From: Mortierella sp. BCC40632
Lineage: Eukaryota; Mortierellomycota; Mortierellomycetes; Mortierellales; Mortierellaceae
Direction of reading: 5' to 3'
DNA length: 64,000 nucleotides
Assembly (NCBI GenBank): GCA_011634665.1
Contig: WAEK01000006.1
Span: forward strand, 701,001 to 765,000
Below, piece after piece: positions 29,513-42,484 of this stretch. The notes beneath the pieces were generated by a model, which had not been told where the DNA came from, made no database searches, and worked only from the letters and a program-made list of their open reading frames with translations. A program made the position numbers and the translations under genes. Numbering within the stretch: position 1 is the stretch's first letter; every line of letters starts with the position of its first letter.

Positions 29513-32377
29513 AGCGTTGGAAAAGCGAATAGAAACCAAAAAAAATTACAAGACGGGGGGAAAAGGTCAAAAGGAAGAGGAGACGGAAAGGAATTCCTTC
29601 AATGAAATGAAAGGAAGAAAGAAGGATTAAGATTCAAAAAAGAGTGAAAGTCAAGTGGGAGGGTCAGATATTTAAAAGAACCCTGGGATTGTTCTCCGAG
29701 GTACCCCTTCAATGTCAACACACTTCCAGTAGAGCCAGCACGGTGGCAGCAGATGAGCAATGCGCAGTATGGCGTATGCCTTGTGTCAAGAAAATTTTAG
29801 AGTCAGAAATAGTGCCCCAGAACTCGGTGCGGCCGGGAAGAGCAAGTTGTGCTGCTTTCAACAATGTGAGACGAGGTATCCCTATTTCTGTCACTTTTAC
29901 CACATTCCTTTCCTTCTTCAGATCATTCCGGGCTATCTTGACACCAAGCTTGATCCCTCCTTGAGGCCGTTTTGAAGGTTCCAGGCATCCCTTTTCGTTA
30001 AACAGAAGCATACAGCCCATATCTCCTCTACATCTGTTTGTGCAAGAAGCGGGCTCCTTCAGAGCAAACCAAAGGGAGTCATGGAGTGACTCCCGGAATA
30101 ACGGGAGGTATGTTGTGTCTAACACAGGACAGAAAATACGTACTCGCGTACTACAACTGTTGACTCTGTACTCTTAGCATTAAGACAAATCTTGGAGATC
30201 GACAGCAAATAGTTGTGCTCTCCACCACGGGAGTTTTCATTCTGCTAGTTCTAAGTTTGACGGCGACTTTCATCTTGTTCCTTCTCTTTCCTCTCTAGCA
30301 ATCTTCACTCGATCAATCAGATTGCCACAAAGTACGCAACCAGCGTATATTGCCATATCCAGTCAAACACACGACCAATGGACGACTGGCCGGCCGACTA
30401 CTGCTCTCCCTCCTTTTTTGCCACCGTAGCCCTTCCCCGCATCTCTCAGAGCCCAGTTAGCACCCAGCTCACTCAACTGTGTCTCTTCCACCCCGCTGTA
30501 GTCTCATTGATCTGTGGCACATTTGATCGTGCTTTGTGTGTTCTATCCCAGACCAAATTTCAATTGCCAACCTTCATTTTCTCGTCTAACTGTCGCCCAT
30601 CTTAAGAATACCAATAGTAAAAACAGCTACTAAGCATTGGTACCACTGCTTTTTTCCCGCACCATGAACCGATGTTAATCGCTAAGTCTCTGACTTGTAT
30701 GCAAATGCTCTGCTGCTGAGATGGGAGCTGCATAACGTGGTAAGCTCATTCTGGGCATTGTAGGTATGCTTCATCAAAATGGCGGAGGCTGTGAGAGCAA
30801 GAAACATGCAGCATCTTCATCCCTGGATTTCGGCTCTTTGGCCTTTCCTTTTTCCTTGTCAGTCTATTTTTGTCAGCGCCCCTTGATTTTAAGTATTCCC
30901 CGTTACGCCCTTGATGCTATCCATCGCTGTTGTCCCTCGAAGTTCTCTCTTGGCAGTGTCCTTTGATGATGTCCCTTGGTGATGTCCCTTGGTGATGCCC
31001 CTTGATGTTGTCCCTTGATGATATCCCTCAATGTTGTCCCTCAATGCTGCCCCGTCATGTCTAAACTGACTAACAAGCAATAGGTAGAGTGGGCAACGTG
31101 CTACTTACCAGCCAAGTCGAATAACATGACGACCTAAGTTTATTGTCGGTAGTCCAAGACCGTTCCGTTCTCGCTCTCAATACGCCCACTTGACACTTTT
31201 CCTAGCTCTCCTTCTGAAGGTAATGGGCTGCTTAGGATTGAGAGTTGAGAGCTTGGTAGATTTGGCGGGTGTTCTTCTGGATTATCAATTCGAACTTCCT
31301 TAGACCACACAAAGATGGTCCTGGTTTAAAGGACAATTGTGTCAGGAGTTGACAAGTGAAAGAAAGATAACATAGGGAAGAGTTGCTGTGCCTGACAATA
31401 GACATATCTTGCTTTAGTTTCTGGAAAGCCGTTTACCCTGGAAACGCTACCTCTTGTGACTGCCAACCATTCTTTTTGATGTTGCTTTTTTTTTTCAATC
31501 CTAACTTCATTGGGTTTCGAGGGGCGCACCTGTGCGGTCGACACCAAGACGATAACCGATGGAGGAACTCCACCGAGGAAGAAGGAAATAGGGGGAAGTG
31601 CAAGGATTCTAGAGAAGGAAGGTGTGATTGCGATATCATTTAATGGGTCCTTCAAGAGCAATTATCTGCAGTTGTGCAATAGAGTACATGCTGCTCGACC
31701 AATGTTCTACAAGGATCAATCTAAACCGATGGATCTATCTCTCCTTCAGCCTTTGAACAACAAGTCCAGTGAGCTCAATGCAGGTGACTATAGAGGCAGG
31801 AATTACTCTATCCTGTCAATCCGGCGCTCAGGGCACCTGCAAGAATCTCTCTAAGATTGGGGCAAAAGCTCGAGGACATTAAGGTATAAAGAGGGGGAGA
31901 GTACTGATAGGTATGGGTTTCTCATTTGCTTCAGCTATGCTGGAGGCTGCGTCTTAGAATTGCTGCTCCTCAAAGAACTATTCACAAAATGGTTGAAAGA
32001 GGAGCACAGCTGCCTTCTTTTGGGACGGCAGCCTTCGAAAATTTACTGTCTGGATGAATTTCATATATCCATATACGAGGGAGGAAGGAAGCAGTCCAGC
32101 CTCAAATAAAGCGTGTGCCAAGAAGAGCTCATGCATTGCAGATGAGCAGATGGAAGCAAATATTCTTTTAAACTCTTTTTATTTGGCAACAGGTACCATA
32201 TTTTGGAAAAGTCCAACACTTTGCATGGTAACAGTCTATCACGTGTGAAAAGAAAGAGGCCACTGTATTAGTGTAACCTTTTTTTTTTTTTTTTTTTTTT
32301 TTTTTCGAGGAAAAGGGCTAGTTAATCACCATTAAAATTCATATCAAGTCGATACTGACGTACCCTCTACAAAGTCG
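29513..32377. other. Intergenic, no confident gene
   Basis: The first 200 bp are the CotH promoter and leader. The rest contains short frames without family resemblance, the 13-bp minisatellite at 30964-31054, and a T run at 32279-32305. A frame at 31510-31854 (+) is open for 114 codons but unrecognised. Confidence 0.35.
30964..31054. repeat. 13-bp minisatellite, seven imperfect copies
   Basis: Units of the form GRTGATGTCCCTT are repeated head to tail about seven times with point differences (GGTGATGTCCCTT, GATGTTGTCCCTT, AATGTTGTCCCTC). Confidence 0.75.
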
Positions 32378-33311
32378 CCCACCCAAGCAGGCTCTTCTGT
32401 TGCTGCAACTGCCACAAAGCGGTCGTTCACTCAGCAGATGGAGTTGGAGAAACTCCGGTTGCCACGATCCCACAGAATCACTGCGAAACAGATTAACGAC
32501 ATTTCGCATTCCGAAAAGTCGACAAGAAAGCGAAATCGTCGACTCAGACGTCCTGAAAATAATAGCACACGTGAGGTTATCGAGCAGCTGTCTGACAAGC
32601 AGAACGTCCTAAAGACAGCCAACAGTTTGGGAGCCATAGACTCTGCCCGCCGCTTCCATCGGTCTGTTGAGGATGACTTGAAGGCATTCGAAGCTTCTAC
32701 CGTGCGGCAGCGAGATTTACGGAATCAGCGCCTCAGGACAGCTAAGGCATGGGCAAAACTCGGTGCAGCAGAACGCACACATGTCCGAGAGCATGTCAGA
32801 CAACACGATGTGAAGAATGATGGAGCACGTAAGTACCATGAAAATGAGCATATTGCCTTGCCTATCGTATGGAAAAAACATGGAGCTCAAATCAATTTCT
32901 TTTTACGTTCTAGCCGTAGGTGCAGTATTTTATGGAGACGGCTGGTGCTCTTCATGCTTAGCCCACCATATTCATCGAAACTCGGGCGGACGTTTTAGAC
33001 ACATTTTGCAGTGCCCCAAGGAAGAAAAGAAGTATTTCAAAGTCATGCTCATCGGAGATGCAGGAACTGGAGTAGGCAGCCGCATTAAAGGCCACGCACG
33101 ACGAGGAGGAGGAAAGATGAGAAAGGAGCATCGACAGCACTGCACTGTCGGCATTACAGCTCCAAAAACATGCATTTTTGCTTCCAAGAAGGCAGGTACT
33201 AGTTCTCTTGCTCCTTCAATGTCTAAAAGGATTTGGTATAGCTTCTGTATCCAGTTAAATTCTCGAGCGAACACTCGCTTTCGTCAGATTGACGTAGAGA
33301 TTAGATTGTAA
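32378..33311 (+). pseudogene. Fanzor/TnpB-like nuclease remnant
   Basis: A first frame (from about 32378 through 32998) gives a helical, basic stretch (LRNQRLRTAKAWAKLGAAER) like the helical part before the RuvC core in eukaryotic TnpB relatives. An overlapping frame (32880-33311) reads VFYGDGWCSSC and then VMLIGDAGTGVGSRIKGHAR with GGGKMRKEHRQHCTVGIT. A GDxxxGxxxRIKGH arrangement followed by a basic helix and a T-x-x-KTC segment is how Fanzor-type RuvC and zinc-ribbon regions run. The expected TSxxC context and the second zinc cysteine are lost (TAPKTCIFASKKA), and a frame change separates the halves. The assignment rests on remembered pattern, and no DxNAA RuvC-III motif is seen. Alternative: another decayed transposon protein. 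Confidence 0.4.
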
Positions 33312-33579
33312 ATTTTGAAGGAGTTGTCATTAGAGTAGAAGCATTTTTGCCTGTCCATTCACCGTCAAAGTCTTCAACAGACATATTGTCCACTAATAAC
33401 ACCAGTTTCTAGAGAGCTATAAACAACTTCATCTATGATCGTCACCACGACTCGAGGCAGTAAAAGTGATTATCATCTTTTGAGCGGTTTTGTTTCTCAG
33501 TGTCAGAATATCTTGACCACCTGTTGAAATAAGTGCTTCTCGACCCTTGAAGGTGGTTTCACTAAGAAGCATTTCTCAG

Positions 33580-34560
33580 GAGCCTCCTCTTGATCGACTC
33601 GCATCCTTCAGCTTGATCAGCCATATTCCAACTGCTGCTACTGCAGGTTTGAAGATACCGTTCGAATTGACCTCCTTCCACGTTCTCATGTTTCCTTGAA
33701 ACACATCAAGATCAAGCTTCCTCCAACAATGCTCCTTCTGATGCCAGTCATCTTGGTAACAGGGGTATTTGCACATCTCCACTCGTGGTTTTACCTGTTC
33801 GTTGTTGGATTGTCTTCCCATCGGCGTCACAAACTTGCAGGGCCCAATCGAGGAGTGTTAGACCTTCTAGTGCTATATAGGGCGAATGCTCCGTCCGTGA
33901 GCTACCGAGCCTTGGTCTAATAGCTCTGGCTAGGATGGCTATCTTTGGTTATCTTTGGTTATCTTTGGGACGTGTCAAGTGGTACTAGATTGGAAGACGT
34001 CTTCTGTCACATCAAGTTGTAAAATCAGGAAGTTGAGGATCCGGATGAGTTTCTTATTTCATGAGACTATATCTTTTAATGATGTCTTGAGCACCTTTTC
34101 AACCGTCTTAAGCTGTCTCGGTTTGTCTTCGAAGACAGGCGTCTCTTCATAACCAGCTCTGTAGATAGTGCTAAAATGAATGCACGGCACTTTCGAGATT
34201 GTCCTTGTGTTGAGTCCTATTGACGCTCCTCCTAGCGGCCTCCCAGCTTTTGTCTCCATCGTTCGAAGGAAATCAACCTTGACTGTTTACGGCGGTTTTT
34301 CAAAAAGCATGCAACCTCTGAGAAACCACTCCAAGTTACTCAGGAGCGATTCCAATTCGCCAAAAATCGCAAAGCTATCATTGACTGGTCCGCCGTCGGG
34401 ATTACGAGGTCTAGGAACAATGCGACGACAACTGTTTCATGGGCTCTTAGTCCCAATCAAGTCTCCTTCGAAACCGAATCCTTGACCGGGATAACCTTCA
34501 AAGCAAAGTTACAAGCAAATGTATCTGGAGGGAGTGTAACGGCTACGAAGAGGTAGGGAT
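33580..34560 (+). pseudogene. Coding-like degenerate region, family unknown
   Basis: Several + strand segments read like protein but in different frames: ISHIPTAATAGLKIPFELTS (about 33610-33670), KHIKIKLPPTMLLLMPVILV (about 33700-33760) and NNATTTVSWALSPNQVSFE with LTGITFKAKLQANVSGGSV (about 34415-34545). The beta-rich, hydrophobic character recalls lipid-transfer or LEA-type vacuolar proteins, but I cannot name a family. Stops between the pieces suggest a decayed gene. A 10-bp triplicated word (ATCTTTGGTT) lies at 33941-33970. Confidence 0.25.
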
Positions 34561-36055
34561 AGATCCTCCTCTCATTTGAATATGGCAGGTGCGGGTGCAA
34601 CGAAACTGAGGCACAACCTTGGGCAAACAACCTGGGTTGGGTGGGGCCCAAGACTTTGTCACGAGTTACGGGTTGCAATACCTCTATTCTCCGTCTTGAT
34701 ATTACATCGACCACTCTTTTCGAGTTTTTTTTATCTGTCTAGTCCTTGGCCATGAATCTTCACATCCCCCCTATTCGCTGTTTTTTTGACTCATGGGCAA
34801 TGCGTTCCGAGAATGAAGGTGGTTCAGTCATGACCCTGTAATGAGATAATTCTGATGGTATTTCGTGATGGCGATGCTAATGCCAATGGTCTTGGTGATG
34901 CTCATTGCTCATTAACACCTGAACATCAGCACCATTGGCTAATGAAGAAAGGAATATTAGACACCTCTTCCCCTCCTTTTAACACATTAGCCAGAAGGGG
35001 GCGAAGGCTCGAGGTGAACAAAGCGTATTATCCCTTTGGTTCCACAAAACCAATCATTGAATGGGGAGCACGTACTCGGCTTGATTGCATCGAATAACCA
35101 AGGCCAGCATGTCCGAGTCGTTTGAGCCAATCCAACAGCTCACGTATGATGTATCCTCCAAAGTTAGCCCAAGCCTGTCGTCATGTGGATGAATTTGGAA
35201 GAAGAGGTCGATGAAGGTGTCTAACCCGCCGATCCATTTGTGCCTGGGGAGCATTAGGTTTAGCACCTTAAACAGCCTATTTTGTGCGTACGTGAAATCT
35301 AGCTCTTCCTTGAACTCTGTTCAAGGTTTCCCGACGGGCGGAGAATGGAAGTGCCTGTTGTCTGTCGGCCATTTAACTGCCCCTGCTCCTGATTTTGCTT
35401 TTGAAGCTATTTGCATAAAAATCCTTTGTCGACTCTTTCTTCAACATATTTTTTTTTACCTCTTCACCTTCCATTGCTTTGCGCACCCTTCTCATCCAGA
35501 AGATTAGTCTCCTGTAAGGACTCCCTACAGCGGAAAAACCAATAGACCATCCCTTTAATTCTTAATCAAAGAGTTCGCACAAGATATTTTTAAAGAGATC
35601 ATACTAACCGTTCACACAATTCTTACTTCTCAACATTACGGTCCTCGCCTCACTGTGGTCTCGAGTAGAGCAAGCGCTTTCTCTTGCAGCAGGCGCAACC
35701 CCCTCTCCTCTTCCTTTGCCGATTCATTTCTTGTATCCGAGCACACACCTTCTTTTCACCCTTCACCTCCACACTGCTATCCTCATATTCAAGGCGCACA
35801 CCGTCTTCAACCGCCTCTTTTACATTTTTCTCAGGTAAAGACTATTCCACAACACCAGCAGAAGCGGTGATATGGGACAAATAAGAGACCCCAGCCAACT
35901 AATCCCCATGTCCTCCTCCGCTCAGCTGTTGGTTTTTTAGGCCAACAAAAGAACCCTACTCCAACTGAACTCTTTGGGCGTGCACCCAACGTAATTACCA
36001 CAGCAAAAAAATATTCGCCCTCATCATCGATAGAGAGTGCTTCTAATTCAAAACC
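34561..36055. other. Intergenic, leader of the glycosyltransferase
   Basis: No supported gene. The last 400 bp are C/T-rich and likely contain the promoter and leader of the gene at 36056. Confidence 0.4.
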
Positions 36056-36838
36056 ATGGGAGCTCTCAGGTACACGGTAAACTCAGTAATTCGGAGCCAC
36101 TGGAAGAAGGTCATCTTCCTCTTCCTCTCCCTCACCATCATCCTCGCCACCACCATGCGAGTCGACGTACATTACAATACTTGGAGAAGTCGGGTAGACC
36201 TTGAAATCTTCGACCTTCAGACGCTTTCAGCGAATCCCTCATCATTAACAAAACCCTTTACCATCAAGTATGGAATGTACATGTACCTTGGATGTACCGC
36301 AAGCCCATTGGCCTCCATCTTCTGGCATGTCGCTCAAGCAGTCAAAGTCTGTGATCACTCCAGTGCGGACCGAATGTGTGATGTCAAATTGAAGAGAGAT
36401 TACAACTATGACCAGCTCGGGGTCAAGGCTGGGGAGTGGCTTCAGTCAGACGAATTTTCACAGATGTTGGATCAAAACGAGGTCATAATCAAACTGGATG
36501 ACGATACCTTTGTTCTAAAGGATGACCTCGACAGCTTGGTCGAAGCCTTTGTCAAGTCGGATTGCAAGCTCGCAGGGGCAATCCGCAAGAGCGAAGACGG
36601 ACTCTATTGGAGTGGTGGAGGACTAATGTTGATGAAAGCGGATCTCTTGAAACAACAGCTTCGAGAGAACGGAGAGCCGTTGCACCATTACGACCGGTTT
36701 GATGATGTTCAAGTTTCTGCCGTGCTTAATATCCGGGATCCAAAATCGGTGTGTAATATCGACGTCAATGCGTTCAAGCACCGATATTATACAGACAACC
36801 GGATGACGATTAGCTTCACCCCCTATGTCAAGTGTTAG
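36056..36838 (+). CDS. Type II membrane glycosyltransferase (GT31-like)
   Basis: Single exon, 260 aa, ATG in good context (AACCATGG). A short basic cytoplasmic tail is followed by one membrane segment (about residues 19-36, FLFLSLTIILATT) and a lumenal catalytic part, the usual Golgi topology. The sequence DDDTFV at residues 148-153, after a hydrophobic strand (EVIIKL), is the metal-binding DxD motif of GT-A enzymes and is typical of GT31 (galactosyltransferase/fringe-like) proteins. YWSGGGLMLMKADLL and FDDVQVS match the later acceptor-side motifs. It is shorter than animal GT31 enzymes (about 320-400 aa) but complete by motif order. Expected role: sugar transfer onto glycoproteins or glycolipids; donor unknown. 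Confidence 0.75.
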   Translation: MGALRYTVNSVIRSHWKKVIFLFLSLTIILATTMRVDVHYNTWRSRVDLEIFDLQTLSANPSSLTKPFTIKYGMYMYLGCTASPLASIFWHVAQAVKVCDHSSADRMCDVKLKRDYNYDQLGVKAGEWLQSDEFSQMLDQNEVIIKLDDDTFVLKDDLDSLVEAFVKSDCKLAGAIRKSEDGLYWSGGGLMLMKADLLKQQLRENGEPLHHYDRFDDVQVSAVLNIRDPKSVCNIDVNAFKHRYYTDNRMTISFTPYVKC

Positions 36839-39038
36839 ACGATTAATACAACCCAAGCACCATCGCCTTTTAATCCTTGCGCCTGCCTTAATATGGTGTG
36901 TTTTTGTTATGGATTCCGCCCCTTGTCGAACTTGACTACTACTGGTACCCGAAGAGTTGAATACGCCATTTGCTTTGATCTAGTCTTAGTCACTCCGATT
37001 AGATCTGCCAAGGCCACAATACCCGCTCCACCGATGAGACTCGCTCCGCTTGTCCTCCAGAAGAGTTTGCCGTGCCTTTGATCTGTCTTGCAATCAGAAT
37101 GTCCATCATAACTCCCCAACGCCTTCATCCACGGAACTCGTGGAGTCTACGTAGGATAGCATCAGCCTACAATGAATCCTCTGTGTAGAGGCATACAACC
37201 ATGAGTCTATGCATATTATGGTTTTTGGTTTTTTGCGAGAACTCGCCTTCAGACGATCAACCCCAGATTAACCAGGATTCCAGGTTTGTCTCATACAAAG
37301 CACCAGCCAGTGTTCAGGCTCTGTTTTGTGAGCATCTTCCAGAGGTAAAATGCGTAAAAGCTTATCCGCGCCAAACCAATACCTATTGCTTAGTGTGGAC
37401 TAGGACCACCTTGGACCGATCTTTAAACTAATCGGATGGAGGCAAGGCCAATGGCAAACAGGCAGTTTTCGGAGGGTCCTCGCCTTAATTACAAGGCTGC
37501 TAAGAGGATTTAATTGGATCAAGAAGTCCCAAGTGGCAGAAGAGACTTCGAGCTGAGAGAGGGCTGTCAAAAACTAGAGAACTGCACTTCATTCACCCAG
37601 TCGGATTAAGCGATTTACATTTCAAGCGCTTCTGTCTCATGTCTAGGAAGCAGTGAGCCTCGAGGATCCCCAAACGAATGATGCTCCTCGTCATACCCTT
37701 GAACAACTCCTGTCAATCTCGGGTTCCTACATGACGACAGCGAGCGGAGGAAATATCCAGAAGGAGTCCGACAGAACAAGATAAACTTATTTTTTTTTTT
37801 ATTTTTTTATTATTTTATTTGGTACGACGATCTCTTCACCGCTGCTATCCAAGTAGCCTTCTTGCTCTCAAGGAGACCCTTGCTTTGTGCTTTTGCAGTT
37901 ACAAGCTAAGTGAAGGTAGACAGGTATTTGATGTACCTTGAGAAGGCAGGAGATCAGCGGACGAAACTGAAGATACAAAATGGAATGTTCGTTGAAACTG
38001 ACAAAAGTTCAAGCGTTGGCTGGAGTGTGTAGACGTATCAGGATCTTCTGCAGGGCCTTCCTTTTCTTATCATTTTCGGTCATGGCAACTTTGATGACGA
38101 CTTCGACACAGAGGACCTACACTGTAATGAAGCAGAAGCTTAGTGGAATGCTGGATAGCGCACTGCCTTCGGCGAGCCATAGTTTCTATCCAAGACCCGG
38201 CACTTACAAGCGCACATTTTCTCTGGAGAGGTCAAATCTCTCGTTCGATGTATAGCACTCCGATGAATCCACATGTCAAGTCTGCATTTATGCTCCTCAG
38301 GAACTCAAGCCTTAATATATGTGATTCTTATCTTCATGATACATCCTTTCTGAGCTTCTTTACCACTGATGTGAAAGAGAGTTGGCGAGAAAGAGAGTAT
38401 TCATGTGCACATAGGTGTGTGTGCAGACCACTTGATCGGTCGACGAAGTAGAACAAGGGCCCAAACCGATAAGCCTAGATCTCACAGGAGCTACAAGAGT
38501 TGCTCTCGCCTCTTCGACTCATTGACCTCATAAATACTCAACGGTAGGCAAATGACCATCAGGTTACTCAAAGACTGGATAGAGTTCCCATCATGCGGCG
38601 GGGAGGCTGATCTGATGGCCCAAATCTAGCATGAAGAGCTAGTACGGTCTTGTCAATTAATTCCCAGCATATCTAGCAACTGTTGATCTTTCGGACATTA
38701 CAACACCTCTGTCGTCTTTCGTCTGAACGGCTTTGATGGCAAATATAATAGGAGAGTCGAGGCTAATGACTTTGTTATGGTACTTTGGGTAACCTAGGCA
38801 TGGCTGACTGCCTTGATGATTTTTTCGACCGTCAGCTACAACGGCAGGGTTCCTGGACCGGAAACAAAGTCAAGCACTAGCACCATTCACAGACCGAACC
38901 AAAACTTTAGAATTCCTCTACATTGTTTTTTCTTTTTCAGTAAACCAACTTCTTGTTTCCACGGTATTCTGTAAAGTCTGAAAAGCGAGGCACACGGATG
39001 ACCGCCCTCTACAAAAACTCAAACTGTCCATTCCATTG

Positions 39039-39084
<46 letters not shown>

Positions 39085-40524
39085 CCCCTGCCTAGCAAGC
39101 ATTCGAGCTCGGTTTAGAGCTGATACCTTACCTTGCTGGTAAGGCCGAGGCCGTCAATATTATGGCGGCCCATAAGAATAATCAGCTTTTGTTCCTCAGA
39201 GCCGTTTCAGGGCTGCAGAAGCTTTGCATTTGTCTAGTATGACAAGAAAAGGAACTTTAACCTTCCTCGTTGTCATGCCCAAGGTGAGAGTATTGCTGCT
39301 AATGGCTTCATTCTCTATTTTTTCTTGGAGAGAATACGATGGTGAAAATGACCGATGTAGCCAACACACAGTCCCAAGCAAAAGATCAAAGGAGTCATTT
39401 CATTCCCGGAGACGATGTTCCAGAAAATCGCTCCCGTTGTTGGAGCATAATAGGGGAGAAGTGTATAGTATGAAAATTGTAAATTGAAGTTTACCCCGTT
39501 GACCTGAATGTCAGCTCTTTCTCGCCAGAGATTCGCAGAGGCGAACAAACCGCGGTGGTGAATCGCTGGGTGATCTACCTGGCTCTCCTTGAGAGCGATG
39601 CGTAGAATTTCCTGAAGCAACAACATGGATGAAAGCTATGTGTATCTGTGGGGCTGGTCCAAAAAAAGTGACGCCCAAGGGTCTGATTTCAGGTGAATCA
39701 CTATCGATGCTGTTGCAGGAACTCGTGAAACGAGTAAGGTTTTATTTTGTGGGAAGTGGACAGCGAATACAAGCGAATGTGTTTCTTTTGGACCCACGAC
39801 AAAGTTCGTCGAGGGTGAGGATTCGCAAGGGATTGAGCCCACATGGCACCAAAAGACGACAGAATTAGGTTGTGCGACAGTTTTCAATAGTATTCCCTTC
39901 AGTGCAGAGCGATGTAGATGAGACTAGGATGATCTGCACACGTACAATCATACATCTGGGTCGCGCCAATCCGATGGTTGTGCTACACCGGTAGTTTCAT
40001 CCGATGTTTGCACCCACGGAAAGTCAAACACAAGCTTGTCATGAAAAGGGTCTTTTTTTATGCGCGCCACAAGCTGGATGGTTGAGAATTCTATCAAAAT
40101 GGCGAATTGCTAAAGCTCTTTTGGGAGGGGAGGGTGGGTCTTTAGTTACTGTCCATTTGTCCCTACGGAATCAGTAACGCATTATCAACGGTTTTCATCG
40201 TCACTTGTTGTGCTTGGAATAGAGTCACAACTGCGCCAACCCAGTCTTTCACCAGGACACACCAGCTCACCTACTCAGGGAGATCAAGTTGTTTGCGCGT
40301 ACGAAAATCTTGTCCCAAAGATGGAACAGACACAACATGACTTTGATAACCATCTATTGGACGATACTCCCATTCAAGAAGTGTAGAGGTGCTGGTACCG
40401 TATGCGGAATGTTCGGCTGTTTTATGTTGCCAAGCCTCCTGCATCGTACATTGACTACACACAACAGCCCTGCTCAAAGGTTCTTTAGGCGCACATTGAG
40501 AGTGAAGCGGCCGATGACTGAGAA
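36839..40524. other. Long gene-poor region
   Basis: 3.7 kb with no confident gene. Contents: a T-rich patch at about 37790-37820 and a (CTA)n microsatellite at 39037-39083. A minus-strand frame at 39315-39626 has a hydrophobic C-terminus (LIFCLGLCVGYIGHF), but I cannot assign it or its splice sites. Nothing resembles a transposon. Confidence 0.35.
39037..39083. repeat. (CTA)n microsatellite
   Basis: About 15 uninterrupted CTA/ACT trinucleotides. Confidence 0.9.
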
Positions 40525-40532
40525 TATAAATA
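40525..40532 (+). promoter_or_regulatory. TATA box of the serine hydrolase gene
   Basis: TATAAATA lies 41 bp upstream of the ATG at 40573, implying a very short leader. A further start site upstream cannot be excluded. Confidence 0.5.
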
Positions 40533-40572
40533 ACAAGCAGGAAGAACTTACTTGAACATCATCCGTTTGACG

Positions 40573-42484
40573 ATGCGTTTTTCACCAACACTACTCCTGA
40601 CTCTTACCCTAACAGCTGCACTTTCCCTTTCGGGGGTCAGTATGGCTGCTCCTCGCAACCTCACCCAGGAAGATTTTCGCACTTGGACTGAGACCATTCA
40701 GAAAGCCAGTACTGAAATTGGTATTCAAGGCATGGCCATGACCATCGTCTACAAAGGAGAGACCATCTACACCCAGGCGTTTGGCAAGAAGAATAACAAG
40801 GATCCGTTCACTACCGGTGTAAGCTTTGGTTCGTCGACGGCTCCAAGAGCAGATTTGGCCCATCCTCTATTCCTTATACTCTAACCACATTGGTCTTTGG
40901 AACACGGATCTACCTATTAGACTGTCACAAACATTGCCTCATTGACAAAGGCATTCACAGCTGCGGTTGTTGGCGAGCTTGTTGCCGAGGGGAAGGCCGA
41001 CTGGCTGGACTCTGTCAACGAATACGTCCCTGAGTTCAAGTCCAAGAACCCTTATTTAACAGCAGATATCAACTTCATCGACCTGCTTGCCCACCGCGCG
41101 GTATGTTAAGTTTTTACTTACTTGAAAGCTATTCGCAAGGCTAGTGGTTGCTTGATTGACACTCACTCGCATCCTCCACTCTCTTTCTTGTTCATATATG
41201 CCTTGATCGATTGGTAGGGCTATCCCATGCTTGACTTGCATTGGTTCCATCGCACTGAGAGCCGTCCAGAACTCATCAAGCAGCTTAGGAATGTTGACCC
41301 AGTGGCTCCTATTCGCACCAAATGGATCTATAACAATATCCTTTATGCTGTGGCGGGAGAGGCATCGGGTCGAATTGAAGGGAAATCTTGGGAAGAGGCT
41401 GTCCGTGACAAGATCCTGATCCCTGCAGGAATGACTAGCTCTGGGTTCTCTGTGAAGACTATGTTGACCCGTCCAAACCATGCACTCCCATACTCTTCCA
41501 AGTCTTTTGAGGCTGCCCAAAGGGGAGAAAATGATCCAATTCCTCCAGATACGAGCAAACTCACAGATGCGCCTTCAGGAGATATGTTCTCGAACGTGAT
41601 CGATCTCGCCAAATGGGCCAAGATCATGCTACGCCAAGGCAAGCTTGACGGCAAGCAGGTGTTGCACAAAGAAACTGTTGAAACGGTTACCAAAGGCTGG
41701 ATGGTAGTTGATAGTGGACCTACAGCTTACGGACTTGGATGGCTGATCGAAAATTACAAGGGGCACCGCATGGTCAACCATGGTATTGATCTACATTTGT
41801 CATGACAACAAACTTTGGAAGGCCATGTGGGCTTTCACGAGTCTGACTATTCTTCGATAATACGATCTCTAATTCTTTTGAAAAAATCGAATCCACTCCC
41901 CTCTCCCCTTCCTCCAACTCTACATAGGTGGTGCCAATCCTGGATTCCGTAGCCATTTGACGCTGTTCCCTAACGATGATTTGGCTATTGTAGTGATATC
42001 CAATAAGGACATCAACAACATCGTCGCCCATGTGCCCTTGTACATTGCCGATTACATCCTAGACCTACCCAAGACCAATGACTGGCTTTTTAAAACCCTA
42101 GTTGACTCCGATAGAAACGTGTACCAGACTCGAACACCTGCAAGTTTGGAGAGTTTCTTCCCACCTCAAGTCAAGAACAAGCCCCCAACACGCAAACTTG
42201 AGGACTTTGAGGGCGAGTACACCCATTCATATGGCCCCGCACTGTCGCTATCTGTCAAGGGCAAGGGAAAGCCCAGTGGAAAGTCGATCGCCTTCAAGAT
42301 GACCGCCTATGAGGGTACCCTCGAGCATTACCATTATGACTCGTTCCGTCTTCGTCTGGTTCACGCGGGTAATACGATGACAGTTTTGCTGTCTTTTGTC
42401 ACTGGCAACAGCGGTTCAGTTGAGCAACTCCGGTTTACGACAAGTGACGAGACGATGGTGTACACCAAGGCCGCTCGAGCTTAA
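40573..42484 (+). CDS. Secreted serine hydrolase, class C beta-lactamase fold
   Basis: Four exons: 40573-40818, 40921-41100, 41218-41782 and 41928-42484. The introns are 102, 117 and 145 bp, all GT-AG; the summed length is 1548 nt, giving 515 aa. The start is ATG 40573. A signal peptide (LLLTLTLTAALSLSG) is followed by the beta-lactamase/S12 domain with all three catalytic elements: SLTK (Ser89, Lys92), split from the signal-peptide exon by intron 1; YNN (Tyr180, Asn182); and HGG (His330-Gly332), the codon for Gly331 spanning intron 3. The C-terminal 100 residues form a beta-rich extension of the DUF3471 type (FEGEYTHSYGPALSLSV). Fungal members act as secreted esterases, amidases or peptidases rather than as antibiotic lactamases; the substrate is not predictable. 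Confidence 0.9.

Noticed and set aside
30964..31054. CRISPR-like array
   Set aside because: The 13-bp units are contiguous without spacers. It is a minisatellite in a eukaryotic genome.
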